A DNA stretch of 64,000 bases from Comamonas sp. lk (GTDB taxonomy: Bacteria; Pseudomonadota; Gammaproteobacteria; Burkholderiales; Burkholderiaceae_C), in assembly GCA_945925985.1 (NCBI GenBank), contig CAMELV010000008.1, positions 81,962 to 145,961 of the forward strand. Direction: 5' to 3'. Under the pieces are notes generated by a model. It made no database searches, was not told the origin of the DNA, and saw nothing but the letters and a program-made list of their open reading frames with translations. A program made the translations under genes and the position numbers. Positions 8,126 through 18,128 of this stretch are shown here, piece after piece; position 1 is the stretch's first letter; the number at the start of each line of letters is the position of its first letter.

Positions 8126-9877
8126 TTATCCCGCAAAAGTGGTCTCGGGCAAGCCCCGTACCCCTGGAATACGGATTGAGAACAGAGCGCCTGACAGTGG
8201 CGCCGCTGCCAAGGCCTCTTCGTTCAGCCGCACCGAAGCGCTGGTGACGTACAAGGTGTCGAGATTGGGGCCACCAAAACAACAGCTGGTCGGCCGGGGA
8301 ACCGGCATCTTGATGCGCAACAGTTCTTCTCCCTCGGGTGAAAAGCGTGATACCCGCCAGGCGTCCCATACAGCCACCCAGAGGCAGCCTGCGTCGTCCA
8401 CGGTCATGCCATCGGGCGTGCCGTCGTTCGCATCCAGGGTGATAAACAGCTGGCGGTTGCTGATGGAGCCCGAGGGCAGGTCAAAGTCGTAGCGGTAGAT
8501 CGTACGCCTGGGGGAATCGGTAAAGTACATGTGCTGGTTGTCCGGGCTCCACCCCAGGCCATTGGCGACCGTAAAGCCAGAGTCCATCTTGCGCCAACTC
8601 CCGTCCGGGTCAACGCGAAATAAGTTGCCCCGGTTGGCCGCAGTACCCATGTCCAAGGTGCCGATCCACAAACGCCCCATGCGGTCGCACTTGCCGTCGT
8701 TGTAGCGGTTGCCTGGGCGGTCAGACTCCGGGTGGCAAAACGGCGTCAGTGTTTTTTGTGGCAGATTGAGCGTCATCAGGCCACCCGGCGTGGCGACCAG
8801 CAGCCCCCCAGTGGCCTTGGGGATGGCGGCGCTGACCATCGAGCCTATCTTGCTCTCTGAATCTATGCCTCGCACGGTGTCAAAGCAATGCACCGACGGG
8901 GTCAAAATATCGACCCAGTACAGCGAGCTGTCTCGCGGCGACCAGGTGGGGCCCTCACCCAGCAGGGAGCGGGTCTGGGCGACGCACCTCACATCAAAGT
9001 CAAATTCGGGGCCTGGTACCGTCTTGGGCTGGATCGACATGAGCTGCCCGCCGGCATTGTGGGAGATTGTTCGGGCCGCGCCGATCAGGGTGGACGAGAG
9101 GGCGTGGGCACGAGCGGCATCGACACGCCCGACTGAGGCATTCACTGCCACCGCGCCAATCGGACGCCCTTCAATGTCAAAGATGGGTGCCGCCACAGCC
9201 ACCGTGCCGGTTTCATATTCGTCCAGCTCGATGGCATAGCCACGGGCCCGGGTCAGGTCCAGTTCACGCCGCAGATCGGTCAGGCTGGCCAGGGTGGCGG
9301 GGCTGTAGCTGGTCAGATTGAGGCCCGCCAACAGCTCCAGCTGACGTGCCGGTTCGAGGTAGGCCACGATCACTTTGCCCAGTGCTGTGGCATGTACCGG
9401 CAGCTTCATGCCGACCTTGGAGCCCGGTTGGACATCACGCCCTGCGTCTTCCACTGCGATCAAGACCACCCTGCCGCCATCCAGCACGGCGAGGTGGACA
9501 GTTTCACGCACTGAGTTGCGAAGCCGAACAAGCTCATCCTGCGCAGCCAAGCGCAGGTCGAAGTCACCCCAGACTTCATGCGCCAGCTCCAGCAGGCGCA
9601 GCCCCAACCTGTACGTTTTGGTGAAAGGGTCGTGCCGCAACAGGCCCTCGCGGGTCAGTGTCGCCAAAATTCGGTGCAGGGTGGCCTTGGGCAGGGACCC
9701 GGCGCGCAGCAGCTCGGTAAAGGTCATTGGCGCCGGCGCTGACGAGACGATGTTGAGCAGGTGCATGGCCTTCTCCAGCACGCCCGCCCCCGCCACGACG
9801 GGCGATTCGTCGGCGGGCACTTCGGCTGGCTTGATCGGCATGAAAAAGACTTTTTGGAGATTTGACTGCGGCTTCAT
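8126..9877 (-). CDS. Fusion protein: IclR-family regulator plus SMP-30/gluconolactonase domain
   Basis: 583 residues in one uninterrupted frame. Residues about 30-275 are an IclR regulator: a winged helix-turn-helix at 50-82 and an effector domain with the usual ALGKV segment near 165. Residues about 290-583 are an SMP-30/LRE lactonase propeller with its metal and active-site residues: E308 (LGEGP), N393-D394 (NDGK), N439 (ANGL) and D489 (PDGM). An internal ATG at codon 280 (position 9040) could start a free lactonase. The start is uncertain: ATG 9877 lies inside a palindromic operator, and M13 (ATG 9841) is the alternative; neither has a clear ribosome site. Role inferred: senses a sugar acid or lactone, controls the divergent operon and itself hydrolyses the lactone. 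Confidence 0.9.
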   Translation of the reverse strand: MKPQSNLQKVFFMPIKPAEVPADESPVVAGAGVLEKAMHLLNIVSSAPAPMTFTELLRAGSLPKATLHRILATLTREGLLRHDPFTKTYRLGLRLLELAHEVWGDFDLRLAAQDELVRLRNSVRETVHLAVLDGGRVVLIAVEDAGRDVQPGSKVGMKLPVHATALGKVIVAYLEPARQLELLAGLNLTSYSPATLASLTDLRRELDLTRARGYAIELDEYETGTVAVAAPIFDIEGRPIGAVAVNASVGRVDAARAHALSSTLIGAARTISHNAGGQLMSIQPKTVPGPEFDFDVRCVAQTRSLLGEGPTWSPRDSSLYWVDILTPSVHCFDTVRGIDSESKIGSMVSAAIPKATGGLLVATPGGLMTLNLPQKTLTPFCHPESDRPGNRYNDGKCDRMGRLWIGTLDMGTAANRGNLFRVDPDGSWRKMDSGFTVANGLGWSPDNQHMYFTDSPRRTIYRYDFDLPSGSISNRQLFITLDANDGTPDGMTVDDAGCLWVAVWDAWRVSRFSPEGEELLRIKMPVPRPTSCCFGGPNLDTLYVTSASVRLNEEALAAAPLSGALFSIRIPGVRGLPETTFAG

Positions 9878-9887
9878 TCAATGAAAC
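9871..9887. promoter_or_regulatory. Putative IclR operator 1
   Basis: GCTTCATTCAATGAAAC is a 17-bp palindrome (7 of 8 arm positions pair) around a central C. It overlaps the annotated start codon of the IclR-lactonase fusion and differs from operator 2 at only two positions. It could mediate autoregulation. Binding is inferred. Confidence 0.6.
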
Positions 9888-10020
9888 CGTTGGCTGGCAG
9901 AGTTTTGAAGGTCTACCCTTGAATTTACAAGCCAAACTCAAGATTCGGTCCTTATTTTAGCTAGGGTATGTACCAATAGATGGAACTCTTCCGTTAGAGC
10001 AAAATTCGCCATTTGTATTT

Positions 10021-10037
10021 GTTCCATTCAATGAAAC
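10021..10037. promoter_or_regulatory. Putative IclR operator 2, upstream of the sugar ABC operon
   Basis: GTTCCATTCAATGAAAC is a 17-bp palindrome (7 of 8 arm positions pair) centred 150 bp from operator 1. It ends 17 bp before the start codon of the sugar-binding protein gene, a position suited to repression. The half-site AATGAAAC recalls operators of KdgR-like IclR regulators, from memory. Confidence 0.62.
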
Positions 10038-10054
10038 TTTTTTTAAGGACAATC

Positions 10055-11338
10055 ATGATCACGCGCAGACATTTCAGCAGTGCCATCGCAGCGACAGGTC
10101 TCCTGGGGCTCTCTTCCGTGCGGGCTCAGGCCAAGAGCCTCACCTATGTGGGCTGGTCGCAGGATGAGGCGGCGAGCAAGCCCACCCTGACCGCCATGTT
10201 TGACAGCTATCGCAAGGCAAATGCTGACCCTAAACTGGAGGTGATTGGCTTTCCGTGGGGCCAGATGCAGCAAAATGTTTTGCTGCGGCTTCGCTCCGGA
10301 CAGGCGCTCGACGTGGTGCAACTGGCCGAACGCTGGTTGCCTCAGTTTGCCACCACTGGCAAACTGGCCGACATGAACGAGGTCTACGGCAAAGGCCAAC
10401 TCGAAAAGCTCATCAGCCCCGGCGTGCTCAAGCTAGGAGACTACCGCGGCCGCCAAGCGGGCTTGCCCTGGACGGCGGGTTCAATTGGGATGGTGGCCAA
10501 TACCAAGGTGCTCAAGGATGCTGGTGTGGCCGCAGTGCCCAAGACTGTGGATGCGTTTATCGAAGCTCTGAAGGCCATCAAGAAGTCGCAGCCTCAGAGC
10601 GTGCCCTATGCCATGACCACCAAAAACAACAACTCGCTGTGCCCCGACTTCCAAGTCTGGCTGTGGACCTTTGGGGGGCAGCTGTTTGACGACAAGGGCA
10701 AGGTGGTGGTGAACAGCCCAGCGGCGGTACGTGCCCTGTCATTCATGTCTGACCTGGTTAAGGATGGTCTGGCTGCCAAGGATATTGATCGCCCGGACGC
10801 GCGCCGCATGTACGGCCAGAACCAAACCGGTTTTTACCAGGATGCGCCGCTGGCGCGAGGCTTTGCCCGAAACAACTCGGGCAAGGGCGCCGACTTCGAC
10901 GCCTTTGTGCAGGCCATGGCTGTGCCTGTACTGAAAAATGGCGACACACCCCAGTCGTTCGCCTGGGGTCACCTGATCACCATGTTCACAGACGGCAAAA
11001 CAGCGCCAAACGGACAGTCACCGCAGGCGAAATTGGCCAGCCACCTGGCACTCAGCGACGCCAATCAGTTGCAGTACTTTAAGGAGCAGGGCCTCTTCCC
11101 GGTGACCTTGACCGCACTGGCGCAACTGGCCACCGACCCTTATGTCACCGCCTGGACCCAGGCCTCGCGTTATGCGGAGCGTGACGAGGTGTCACAGTGG
11201 ACCACCTCAGCCGAACCCGTCAGCATTGTTGGCGAAGAGGTGCAGGGTGCTTTGCTGGGCCAGAAGACGGCGCAGGCGGCTATTGACAGCATGGGCAAGC
11301 GGCTAGAAGCCAAGATGGCCGAGCTGGCCAAGAGCTGA
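10055..11338 (+). CDS. Sugar ABC transporter substrate-binding protein (CUT1 family)
   Basis: Periplasmic solute-binding protein of 427 residues (MalE/UgpB-like). The N-terminus has two arginines followed by a hydrophobic stretch ending A-Q-A, so export may be by Tat or Sec. ATG 10055 is preferred because AAGGA lies 5 nt upstream; the open frame extends 14 codons further, through operator 2. It heads an operon with two permeases, an SDR and a DHDPS-like enzyme, with the ATPase gene fifth after it. It likely binds the sugar, sugar acid or glycoside degraded by the island. Confidence 0.9.
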   Translation: MITRRHFSSAIAATGLLGLSSVRAQAKSLTYVGWSQDEAASKPTLTAMFDSYRKANADPKLEVIGFPWGQMQQNVLLRLRSGQALDVVQLAERWLPQFATTGKLADMNEVYGKGQLEKLISPGVLKLGDYRGRQAGLPWTAGSIGMVANTKVLKDAGVAAVPKTVDAFIEALKAIKKSQPQSVPYAMTTKNNNSLCPDFQVWLWTFGGQLFDDKGKVVVNSPAAVRALSFMSDLVKDGLAAKDIDRPDARRMYGQNQTGFYQDAPLARGFARNNSGKGADFDAFVQAMAVPVLKNGDTPQSFAWGHLITMFTDGKTAPNGQSPQAKLASHLALSDANQLQYFKEQGLFPVTLTALAQLATDPYVTAWTQASRYAERDEVSQWTTSAEPVSIVGEEVQGALLGQKTAQAAIDSMGKRLEAKMAELAKS

Positions 11339-11372
11339 GCCCCGCATCGCCCGTGCCCGTGACGCCGCGCCG

Positions 11373-12281
11373 ATGACGAAGCCTTCGCCAGCGGCCAGAC
11401 GCTCCGGGCTGAAGGCCCAGGAGCGGCGCACGGGCTTCCTGCTGCTGCTGCCCGCTCTGGTGGCCTTCGCAGCGGTCATCCTGGTGCCCTTCCTGCAGTC
11501 GCTGCGGCTCTCGCTGTACAAGTACACCATCGAGATGGAGAGCCCGGCCTTTGTGGGCCTGGCGAACTTCCACAAGCTGCTGGCCGACCCAGGGATGGCC
11601 ACGGTTTGGCTCAACACCCTGGTGTTCGTGGTGCTGACCACGGGCCTGACCTTTATCCTGGGCCTGGGCTGGGCGCTGATGATGAACCAGTCGTTCACCG
11701 GACGTGGCTTCGTGCGGGCGGCATCACTGCTGCCCTGGGTGCTGCCGACCACCGTCACAGCCTTTCTCGCGGCCTGGATCTTCAATGGCCAATACGGCGT
11801 GCTCAACGCCGTTCTGCTTCAGTCCGGGGTGATTTCTGAACCGATCACCTGGCTGGCCGAGGAAAAAGGCGCTATGGCCGCAGTGATCCTCACCAAGGCC
11901 TGGCTCTCGGTGCCGCTGTTCATGGCCTTCTTTCTGGCCGGGCTGCAAGGCGTCTCGCAGGATCAGATCGACGCAGCGCGCGTGGACGGCTGCGAGAACC
12001 TGGGCGTGCTGGCGTATGTGGTGCTGCCGCACATGGCGCCCACCATGATCATCGTCACCATCCTGGGCGCAATGGGTAACCTGCAAGCCTTTGACGTGAT
12101 CTATGCGCTCACGCAGGGGGGGCCGATCAAGGCCACCACCATGCTGTCGGTCGAGGTCTACAAGCAGGCGTTTCAGAACTGGGACATGGGCACGGCCTGC
12201 GCGGTGGGTGTGGTGTGGTTCGTTACCATCGCTATCCCGACCGTGTTTTACCTGCGCATACTTTTTAAGCGCGAGACCTGA
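11373..12281 (+). CDS. Sugar ABC transporter permease (MalF/UgpA type)
   Basis: 302-residue inner-membrane permease with about six transmembrane segments after a short cytoplasmic N-terminus. The ATPase-contact loop reads DAARVDGCENLGVLAYVVLP, the canonical EAA pattern of CUT1 permeases. The next gene follows after 2 nt, and the binding protein gene is 34 nt upstream. Confidence 0.92.
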   Translation: MTKPSPAARRSGLKAQERRTGFLLLLPALVAFAAVILVPFLQSLRLSLYKYTIEMESPAFVGLANFHKLLADPGMATVWLNTLVFVVLTTGLTFILGLGWALMMNQSFTGRGFVRAASLLPWVLPTTVTAFLAAWIFNGQYGVLNAVLLQSGVISEPITWLAEEKGAMAAVILTKAWLSVPLFMAFFLAGLQGVSQDQIDAARVDGCENLGVLAYVVLPHMAPTMIIVTILGAMGNLQAFDVIYALTQGGPIKATTMLSVEVYKQAFQNWDMGTACAVGVVWFVTIAIPTVFYLRILFKRET

Positions 12282-12283
12282 GC

Positions 12284-13123
12284 ATGCTGCAACTGCTCAC
12301 CTGGCGCGCGCGCCTTCTTTTCTGGGGCATTTTCTTGCTGCTGGCGGCCTTCCTGTTTCTGCCGCTGCTTTGGATGGGGGTCACCTCGATCAAGCCCGAA
12401 AACGAGGTCTTCGTGCGGCTGCCCACGCTGCTCCCCAAGGCCGCCACCTGGGTCAACTACACCAACCTGTTCAGCCGAAGCGACATGGTCGATCAGTTGC
12501 GCAACAGCCTGATCACTGCCGGTGGCGGGGCGCTGCTCACCGTGGTGCTGGCCACTTACGCCGCCTACAGCTTCGCCAAGTTCCGCTACCGGGGGCGTAA
12601 GCCGCTGATGTTCCTGATGTTGTCGGCCCAGATGTTCCCGTTCACCATGATGTTGATCAGCCTGTACCCGCTGCTGCAGTGGGCCGGCTTGCTCAACACG
12701 CATTTGGGCCTGATCATTGCCTACATCATCCTGGCCCTGCCCAGCGGTACTTACATGTTGTACAGCTACTTCGTCAACATTCCCACTGAAATCATCGAGG
12801 CCGCACGCGCCGATGGCGCGGGTGAGTTGTTCATCCTGCACCGCATCGTGCTGCCCCTGGCCATGCCGGCGCTGGTGACGGTGGGCCTGTACTCCTTTAT
12901 GTGGGCCTGGAACGACCTGCTGTTCTCGCTCACACTCATCACCAAGCCCGAGCTGCGCACGGTGGGTCCGGGCCTGCTGCTCAACTACATCGGTGAAAGC
13001 AAGAACGACTGGGGCGGCGCCATGGCAGCGTCTATCGTGAGCTCTTTGCCGGTCGTGATCGGCTTCGCCTTTCTGCAACGCTTCTTCATCCAGGGCCTGA
13101 CAGCCGGGGCCGTTAAATCATGA
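12284..13123 (+). CDS. Carbohydrate ABC transporter permease (MalG/UgpE type)
   Basis: Second permease of the sugar importer, 279 residues with about six transmembrane segments. The EAA loop is [20 protein letters not shown]. It begins 2 nt after the first permease stop and overlaps the following SDR gene by 4 nt (ATGA), showing tight translational coupling. Confidence 0.92.
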   Translation: MLQLLTWRARLLFWGIFLLLAAFLFLPLLWMGVTSIKPENEVFVRLPTLLPKAATWVNYTNLFSRSDMVDQLRNSLITAGGGALLTVVLATYAAYSFAKFRYRGRKPLMFLMLSAQMFPFTMMLISLYPLLQWAGLLNTHLGLIIAYIILALPSGTYMLYSYFVNIPTEIIEAARADGAGELFILHRIVLPLAMPALVTVGLYSFMWAWNDLLFSLTLITKPELRTVGPGLLLNYIGESKNDWGGAMAASIVSSLPVVIGFAFLQRFFIQGLTAGAVKS

Positions 13124-13923
13124 GACTACAGGACAAGGTATGCATCGTCACGGGCGCGGGTCGCGGCATCGGTGAATCCATTGCCATGCACTTCGTGGCG
13201 CAGGGTGGTCAAGTGGTCGCGCTCGAGCTCGATGTGGCTTCTGCCCAGGTGCTGCAAACAGCCCTTCCTGCCGCATGGGTGGAGCAGATGGACGTGTCTG
13301 ACCGCGCCGGCATGCAGGATCTGGTGGCACGCGTGGTTGAGCGCTTCGGGCGGGTTGACGTATTGGTCAACAATGCCGTGGCCTACACCGAACGCCCGGC
13401 GCACAGTTGCACCGACGAGGAGTGGGAAGACACCATTGACTCTGCGCTGTCCTCGGTGTTTCGCGCCTGCCGCGCGGTGCTCGCGCCCATGATGCGCGCA
13501 CGCAGCGGCAGCATTGTGAACCTGGCCTCGGTGAACCAGATTGTGGCCAACCCCAACCTGGCGGCCTACACGGCGGCCAAGGGCGGCATCCACGCCCTGA
13601 CCAAGCAGCTTGCCATCGAGTACGGCCCCTACGGCATCCGCTGCAATGCGATCTCACCCGGTCTTATCATGACCGCCCGCACACTGGCTGGCCGTTCCGC
13701 GGCAGACTTGCGGCTGGACACCGAGGCCTACCCAATCGGCCGCGTCGGCAAGCCCGAAGATGTGGCCCTTGCTGCGGTCTACCTGGCCAGCGATGAGTCT
13801 GGATTCGTGACCGGCGTGGACTTGCCGGTGGACGGCGGCTCCACCTCCCTGGCAGCCGGCGCCCTGATCTCTCCCAAAATCCGCGCATGGTGGGGCCGAA
13901 AACCCGTGCAACTCAGTGAATGA
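13120..13923 (+). CDS. SDR family oxidoreductase, likely sugar dehydrogenase
   Basis: 267-residue classical short-chain dehydrogenase with TGAGRGIG at 11-18, NNAV, and catalytic S137, Y150, K154. Inside the sugar operon, between transporter genes and lactonase/dehydratase functions, it is well placed to oxidise an aldose to its lactone, the substrate expected for the SMP-30 domain of the divergent fusion protein. That role is inferred from context; some SDRs of this group instead act on 2-keto-3-deoxy acids. Confidence 0.88.
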   Translation: MRLQDKVCIVTGAGRGIGESIAMHFVAQGGQVVALELDVASAQVLQTALPAAWVEQMDVSDRAGMQDLVARVVERFGRVDVLVNNAVAYTERPAHSCTDEEWEDTIDSALSSVFRACRAVLAPMMRARSGSIVNLASVNQIVANPNLAAYTAAKGGIHALTKQLAIEYGPYGIRCNAISPGLIMTARTLAGRSAADLRLDTEAYPIGRVGKPEDVALAAVYLASDESGFVTGVDLPVDGGSTSLAAGALISPKIRAWWGRKPVQLSE

Positions 13924-13930
13924 AACTCCC

Positions 13931-14882
13931 ATGACCTCTTCATCCTCTCCCCTGATTGCCGGCGTTTATCCGGTGTTGCCCACACCTTTTGACGCTAGTG
14001 GTGCGCCCGATGCCCTGGGGCTGCGTACCCTGGTGCGCTACCTGATCGAAAGCGGAGTCGACGGAATGACCTTTCCGGGCGTGGCCAGCGAGGTGGCCAC
14101 ACTCAGCGAAGCCGAGCGTGCATCGCTGATGGGCGAGGTGTTTGCCGAAGCGGCTGGCCGTGTGCCAGTGGTAGCCGGCGTGAGCAGCACGGATGTGGCG
14201 CTCACGATGCGTTTGGCCAAATTGGCGGCCGGGCAGGGCGCGGCAGCGCTGATGGTTGCCGCCCCGGCCAACTTGAAGACCGTGGCCGAGCAAATTGTCT
14301 ACTTCCAGGCCATTGCAGCAGCCGTTCCCGGAACGCCGATCATGTTGCAGAACGTACCCCCACCGGCTGGCGCGGGGCTTGACCCGGCGGTGCTGCTGGA
14401 GATTCTTGCCGCCGTCCCGGCCATCGAGTACGTGAAGGAAGAGGCTTTGCCCAGCGGGCAGCGCCTGACTCAGGTGCTGCCCCGCGCGCCTGCTTCGCTG
14501 CGGGGTGTGCTGGGTGGCGCGGGGGGGCGTTACATCACCGACGAGCTCCGTCGCGGCGCCTGTGGCACCATGCCGGCCATTGAACTGGCGGAGGTGCATG
14601 TGCTGCTGTACGCGGCCCATCGTCGTGGCGACTCGGACGCGGTTCGCAAGCTGTTCACGCGCATGCTCCCCGTGCTCAACATCCAGGCCGTGTTCCGCTG
14701 GTCGCTGACCAAGTATGTGTTGCAGCAGCGCGGCCTGATCCGGCACGCCGGCCAACGCACCGCCGGCCCGCTGCTTGACGCGCTGGACCAGCAGGATGTG
14801 GACGCCTTCATGGGCGACCTGGCCGACCTGCTCCTGCCTGAGTCCGTCCTGGCCGGGCTGCACCCGCCGCAGGGGAGTGACC

Positions 14883-14896
<14 letters not shown>
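13931..14896 (+). CDS. Dihydrodipicolinate synthase family protein (first copy)
   Basis: 321-residue member of the DHDPS/NAL (DapA/NanA) TIM-barrel superfamily of Schiff-base aldolases and dehydratases. The N-terminal GVYPVLPTPFD and the Schiff-base lysine K169 (EYVKEE) are recognisable. The usual GTTGE loop is GVASE here, arguing against a true DapA. ATG 13931 is preferred; GTG 13916 is in frame. It probably cleaves or dehydrates a 2-keto-3-deoxy sugar acid. It overlaps the ATPase gene by 14 nt. Confidence 0.88.
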
Positions 14897-15959
<1,063 letters not shown>

Positions 15960-16004
15960 AAGACCATTTGACTTTATCTATACCGTCCACAACCACAATT
16001 GCCC

Positions 16005-17192
16005 ATGTCCAGTTTTCCCCTGATCCGTAGCGTCGAGTCCTTCATCATCTCCATCCCCCGCGACGTGCCCTACCTGGGTCCGCTCGGGCCCGGAGAGCGC
16101 ATCAATGAGCGCGGCTACCTGGTCCGCCAGGGCAACCGTTCCATCTACCCTGCGTCCGACATGTCGGTGCTGGTCAAGGTCACGGCCGACGATGGCACCG
16201 TGGGCTGGGGCGAGACCTACGGCATCGTGGCGCCTGACGCGGTCACCAGCATCATTGATGACGTGCTGGGCCCGGTCATTATTGGCCGCGATCCGCGCGA
16301 CGCGATGGTAATCCAGGAGGACCTGTACGACCTGATGCGTGTGCGCGGTTTCTTTGGCGGGTACTACGTCGATTCGATCGCCGGCGTCGACATCGCGGTG
16401 TGGGATCTGTTTGGCAAGCTGCTCGGCCAGCCGCTGGTCAAATTACTCGGTGGCCAGCGCATGGCCAGCATTCCGGCCTATGTGTCGGGCCTGCCGCGTG
16501 CCACGCTGGCGCAGCGGGTGGAGTTGGCCCATGAGTTCCGCGCCCGCGGTTTCGATGCCTTCAAGTACGCGGCGGCCGTGTCCCAGGAGGGCATCGTCAA
16601 TGAGATGCGCGCGCTGCGCGAGGCGCTGGGACCGGACGTCAAGCTGATGGTCGACCTGCACTGGAAGTTCACGGCGCAAGAGGCGATCCAGCTGATCGAT
16701 CAGCTCACGCCCTGGAAGCCCTATTTCGTCGAAGCGCCCTGCCAGCCCGAGGACATCGAGGGTCAGGCCCAGGTGGGCGCGGCCATCCGTGTGCCGCTGG
16801 CCCTGGGCGAGGAGTGGCGCACCGTGTACGAGGTTCGCCCGCGTATGGAGCGCCGCGCCATGTCCATTCTGCAGCCCGAGATGGGCCATACCGGGGTGAG
16901 CCAGTTCATGCAGATCGCCCGCATGGCCAATGCATTCCACGTCAAGGTGATTCCCCATGCCAGCATCGGCATTGGCATCTTCCAGGCGGCCAGCCTGCAT
17001 GCCGCAGCCGCATTGCCCAACTGTCCCATGCATGAGTACCAGCACTCTGTGTTTGACCGTAACCTCCGCTTCGTGACGACCACCATGCGCTGCGAGGGCG
17101 GCGTGTTCCACCTGCCAGAGGGGCCGGGCCTGGGCGCCGAGCCCAGCGCGGAGGTGTGGCAGTACGTGCGTGCCAAGGGGAGTGCACAGTGA
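16005..17192 (+). CDS. Enolase-superfamily sugar acid dehydratase (galactonate dehydratase-like)
   Basis: 395-residue member of the mandelate racemase/muconate lactonizing enzyme family. Predicted metal ligands are D217 (VDLHW), E243 (VEAP) and E269 or E270 (GEEW), with H219 two residues after the first ligand and H318 (PHAS). The D-x-H pair plus the late histidine is the pattern of galactonate-dehydratase-like acid sugar dehydratases rather than the Lys-x-Lys pattern of racemases. It would convert an aldonate to a 2-keto-3-deoxy acid, matching dgoK-dgoA downstream. Its TGA overlaps the GTG start of the next gene. Confidence 0.88.
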   Translation: MSSFPLIRSVESFIISIPRDVPYLGPLGPGERINERGYLVRQGNRSIYPASDMSVLVKVTADDGTVGWGETYGIVAPDAVTSIIDDVLGPVIIGRDPRDAMVIQEDLYDLMRVRGFFGGYYVDSIAGVDIAVWDLFGKLLGQPLVKLLGGQRMASIPAYVSGLPRATLAQRVELAHEFRARGFDAFKYAAAVSQEGIVNEMRALREALGPDVKLMVDLHWKFTAQEAIQLIDQLTPWKPYFVEAPCQPEDIEGQAQVGAAIRVPLALGEEWRTVYEVRPRMERRAMSILQPEMGHTGVSQFMQIARMANAFHVKVIPHASIGIGIFQAASLHAAAALPNCPMHEYQHSVFDRNLRFVTTTMRCEGGVFHLPEGPGLGAEPSAEVWQYVRAKGSAQ

Positions 17193-18076
17193 GCCAGTTT
17201 TCCGGCGTTTACCCGATCCTGTACGCCTTCTACGACCAGGCTGGCCGCCTCGACGACGGCCTGATGCGCCTGCAGGTGGACAAGTGCATCGCCGCCGGCG
17301 CCCATGGGATCGCGGTGCTGGGCCTGGTGACCGAGGTGCAAAAGCTCGACGTGAACGAACGGCGGCACCTTGTTGAGGTAGTGGGCCGGGCCATTGGCGG
17401 TCGGGTGCCCTATGCGGTGACGGTGGGTGAGCAATCGGTGCATGGCCAGATCGAGTTTGCGCGCATGGCGCAGGGGGAGGGCGCCTCCTGGGTGATCCTG
17501 CAGCCGCCGTCCGTCAAGGGCTACCCGGAGGCGGAATACGTGCGTTTTCTCGGCGCCGTGGCCGACGGTCTCGACCTGCCCGTTGCGGTGCAGAACAACC
17601 CCGTCAATATGGACGTGTCGCTGTCCAATGCCAGCCTGCTGCGCCTGCGCGACGAACACCCCAACATCACCATGCTCAAGGGCGAGGGCCCGGCGGTGGG
17701 CGTGGCCGAGCTGGTCAAGGCCGCGGCCGGACGCTACGCTGTGTTCGCGGGGCATGGCGGCAAGGAATACATCAGCAACATGCTATCGGGCTGCGTGGGC
17801 CTGATTCCAGCACCCGACGCGCTGGACCACCAACTTGTTCTGCATCGGCTGCTGGTGGAAGGCCGCCTGGCCGAAGCCGAGGCGCTGCACGCGCAGTTGC
17901 TGCCGCTGGTGCTGTTCATGACCAACTCGATCCCTGGTCTGTTGTGCTATGGCAAGCGACTGTTTGCCGAGCGCATCGGTATCAAGACCATCCATGCCCG
18001 CGCGCCGGAGATAACCCCCACGGCGTTTGGGCTGGACGAGGTGCGGCGCATGACACGGGGGTGGGCGCCGCTATGA
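17189..18076 (+). CDS. Dihydrodipicolinate synthase family protein (second copy)
   Basis: 295-residue DHDPS/NAL-family protein, only distantly similar to the first copy. Schiff-base lysine is K164 (MLKGEG). I start it at GTG 17189, which overlaps the preceding TGA and has AGGGGAG 5 nt upstream; the frame is open to 17156. The loop GLVTE replaces GTTGE, so it is likely a keto-deoxy-acid aldolase or dehydratase. Following a dehydratase gene directly suggests they act in consecutive steps. Confidence 0.87.
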   Translation: MSQFSGVYPILYAFYDQAGRLDDGLMRLQVDKCIAAGAHGIAVLGLVTEVQKLDVNERRHLVEVVGRAIGGRVPYAVTVGEQSVHGQIEFARMAQGEGASWVILQPPSVKGYPEAEYVRFLGAVADGLDLPVAVQNNPVNMDVSLSNASLLRLRDEHPNITMLKGEGPAVGVAELVKAAAGRYAVFAGHGGKEYISNMLSGCVGLIPAPDALDHQLVLHRLLVEGRLAEAEALHAQLLPLVLFMTNSIPGLLCYGKRLFAERIGIKTIHARAPEITPTAFGLDEVRRMTRGWAPL

Positions 18077-18128
18077 CACGCAGTCTGGCATCACTTTAAT
18101 TTCTTTTGTCACTTTAAGGAGCTTGAGC

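Noticed and set aside
8126..9877. IclR-SMP30 frame as a sequencing-error fusion
   Set aside because: Kept as a real fusion because both domains are complete in one frame with no leftover fragment or frameshift; resequencing would be decisive.
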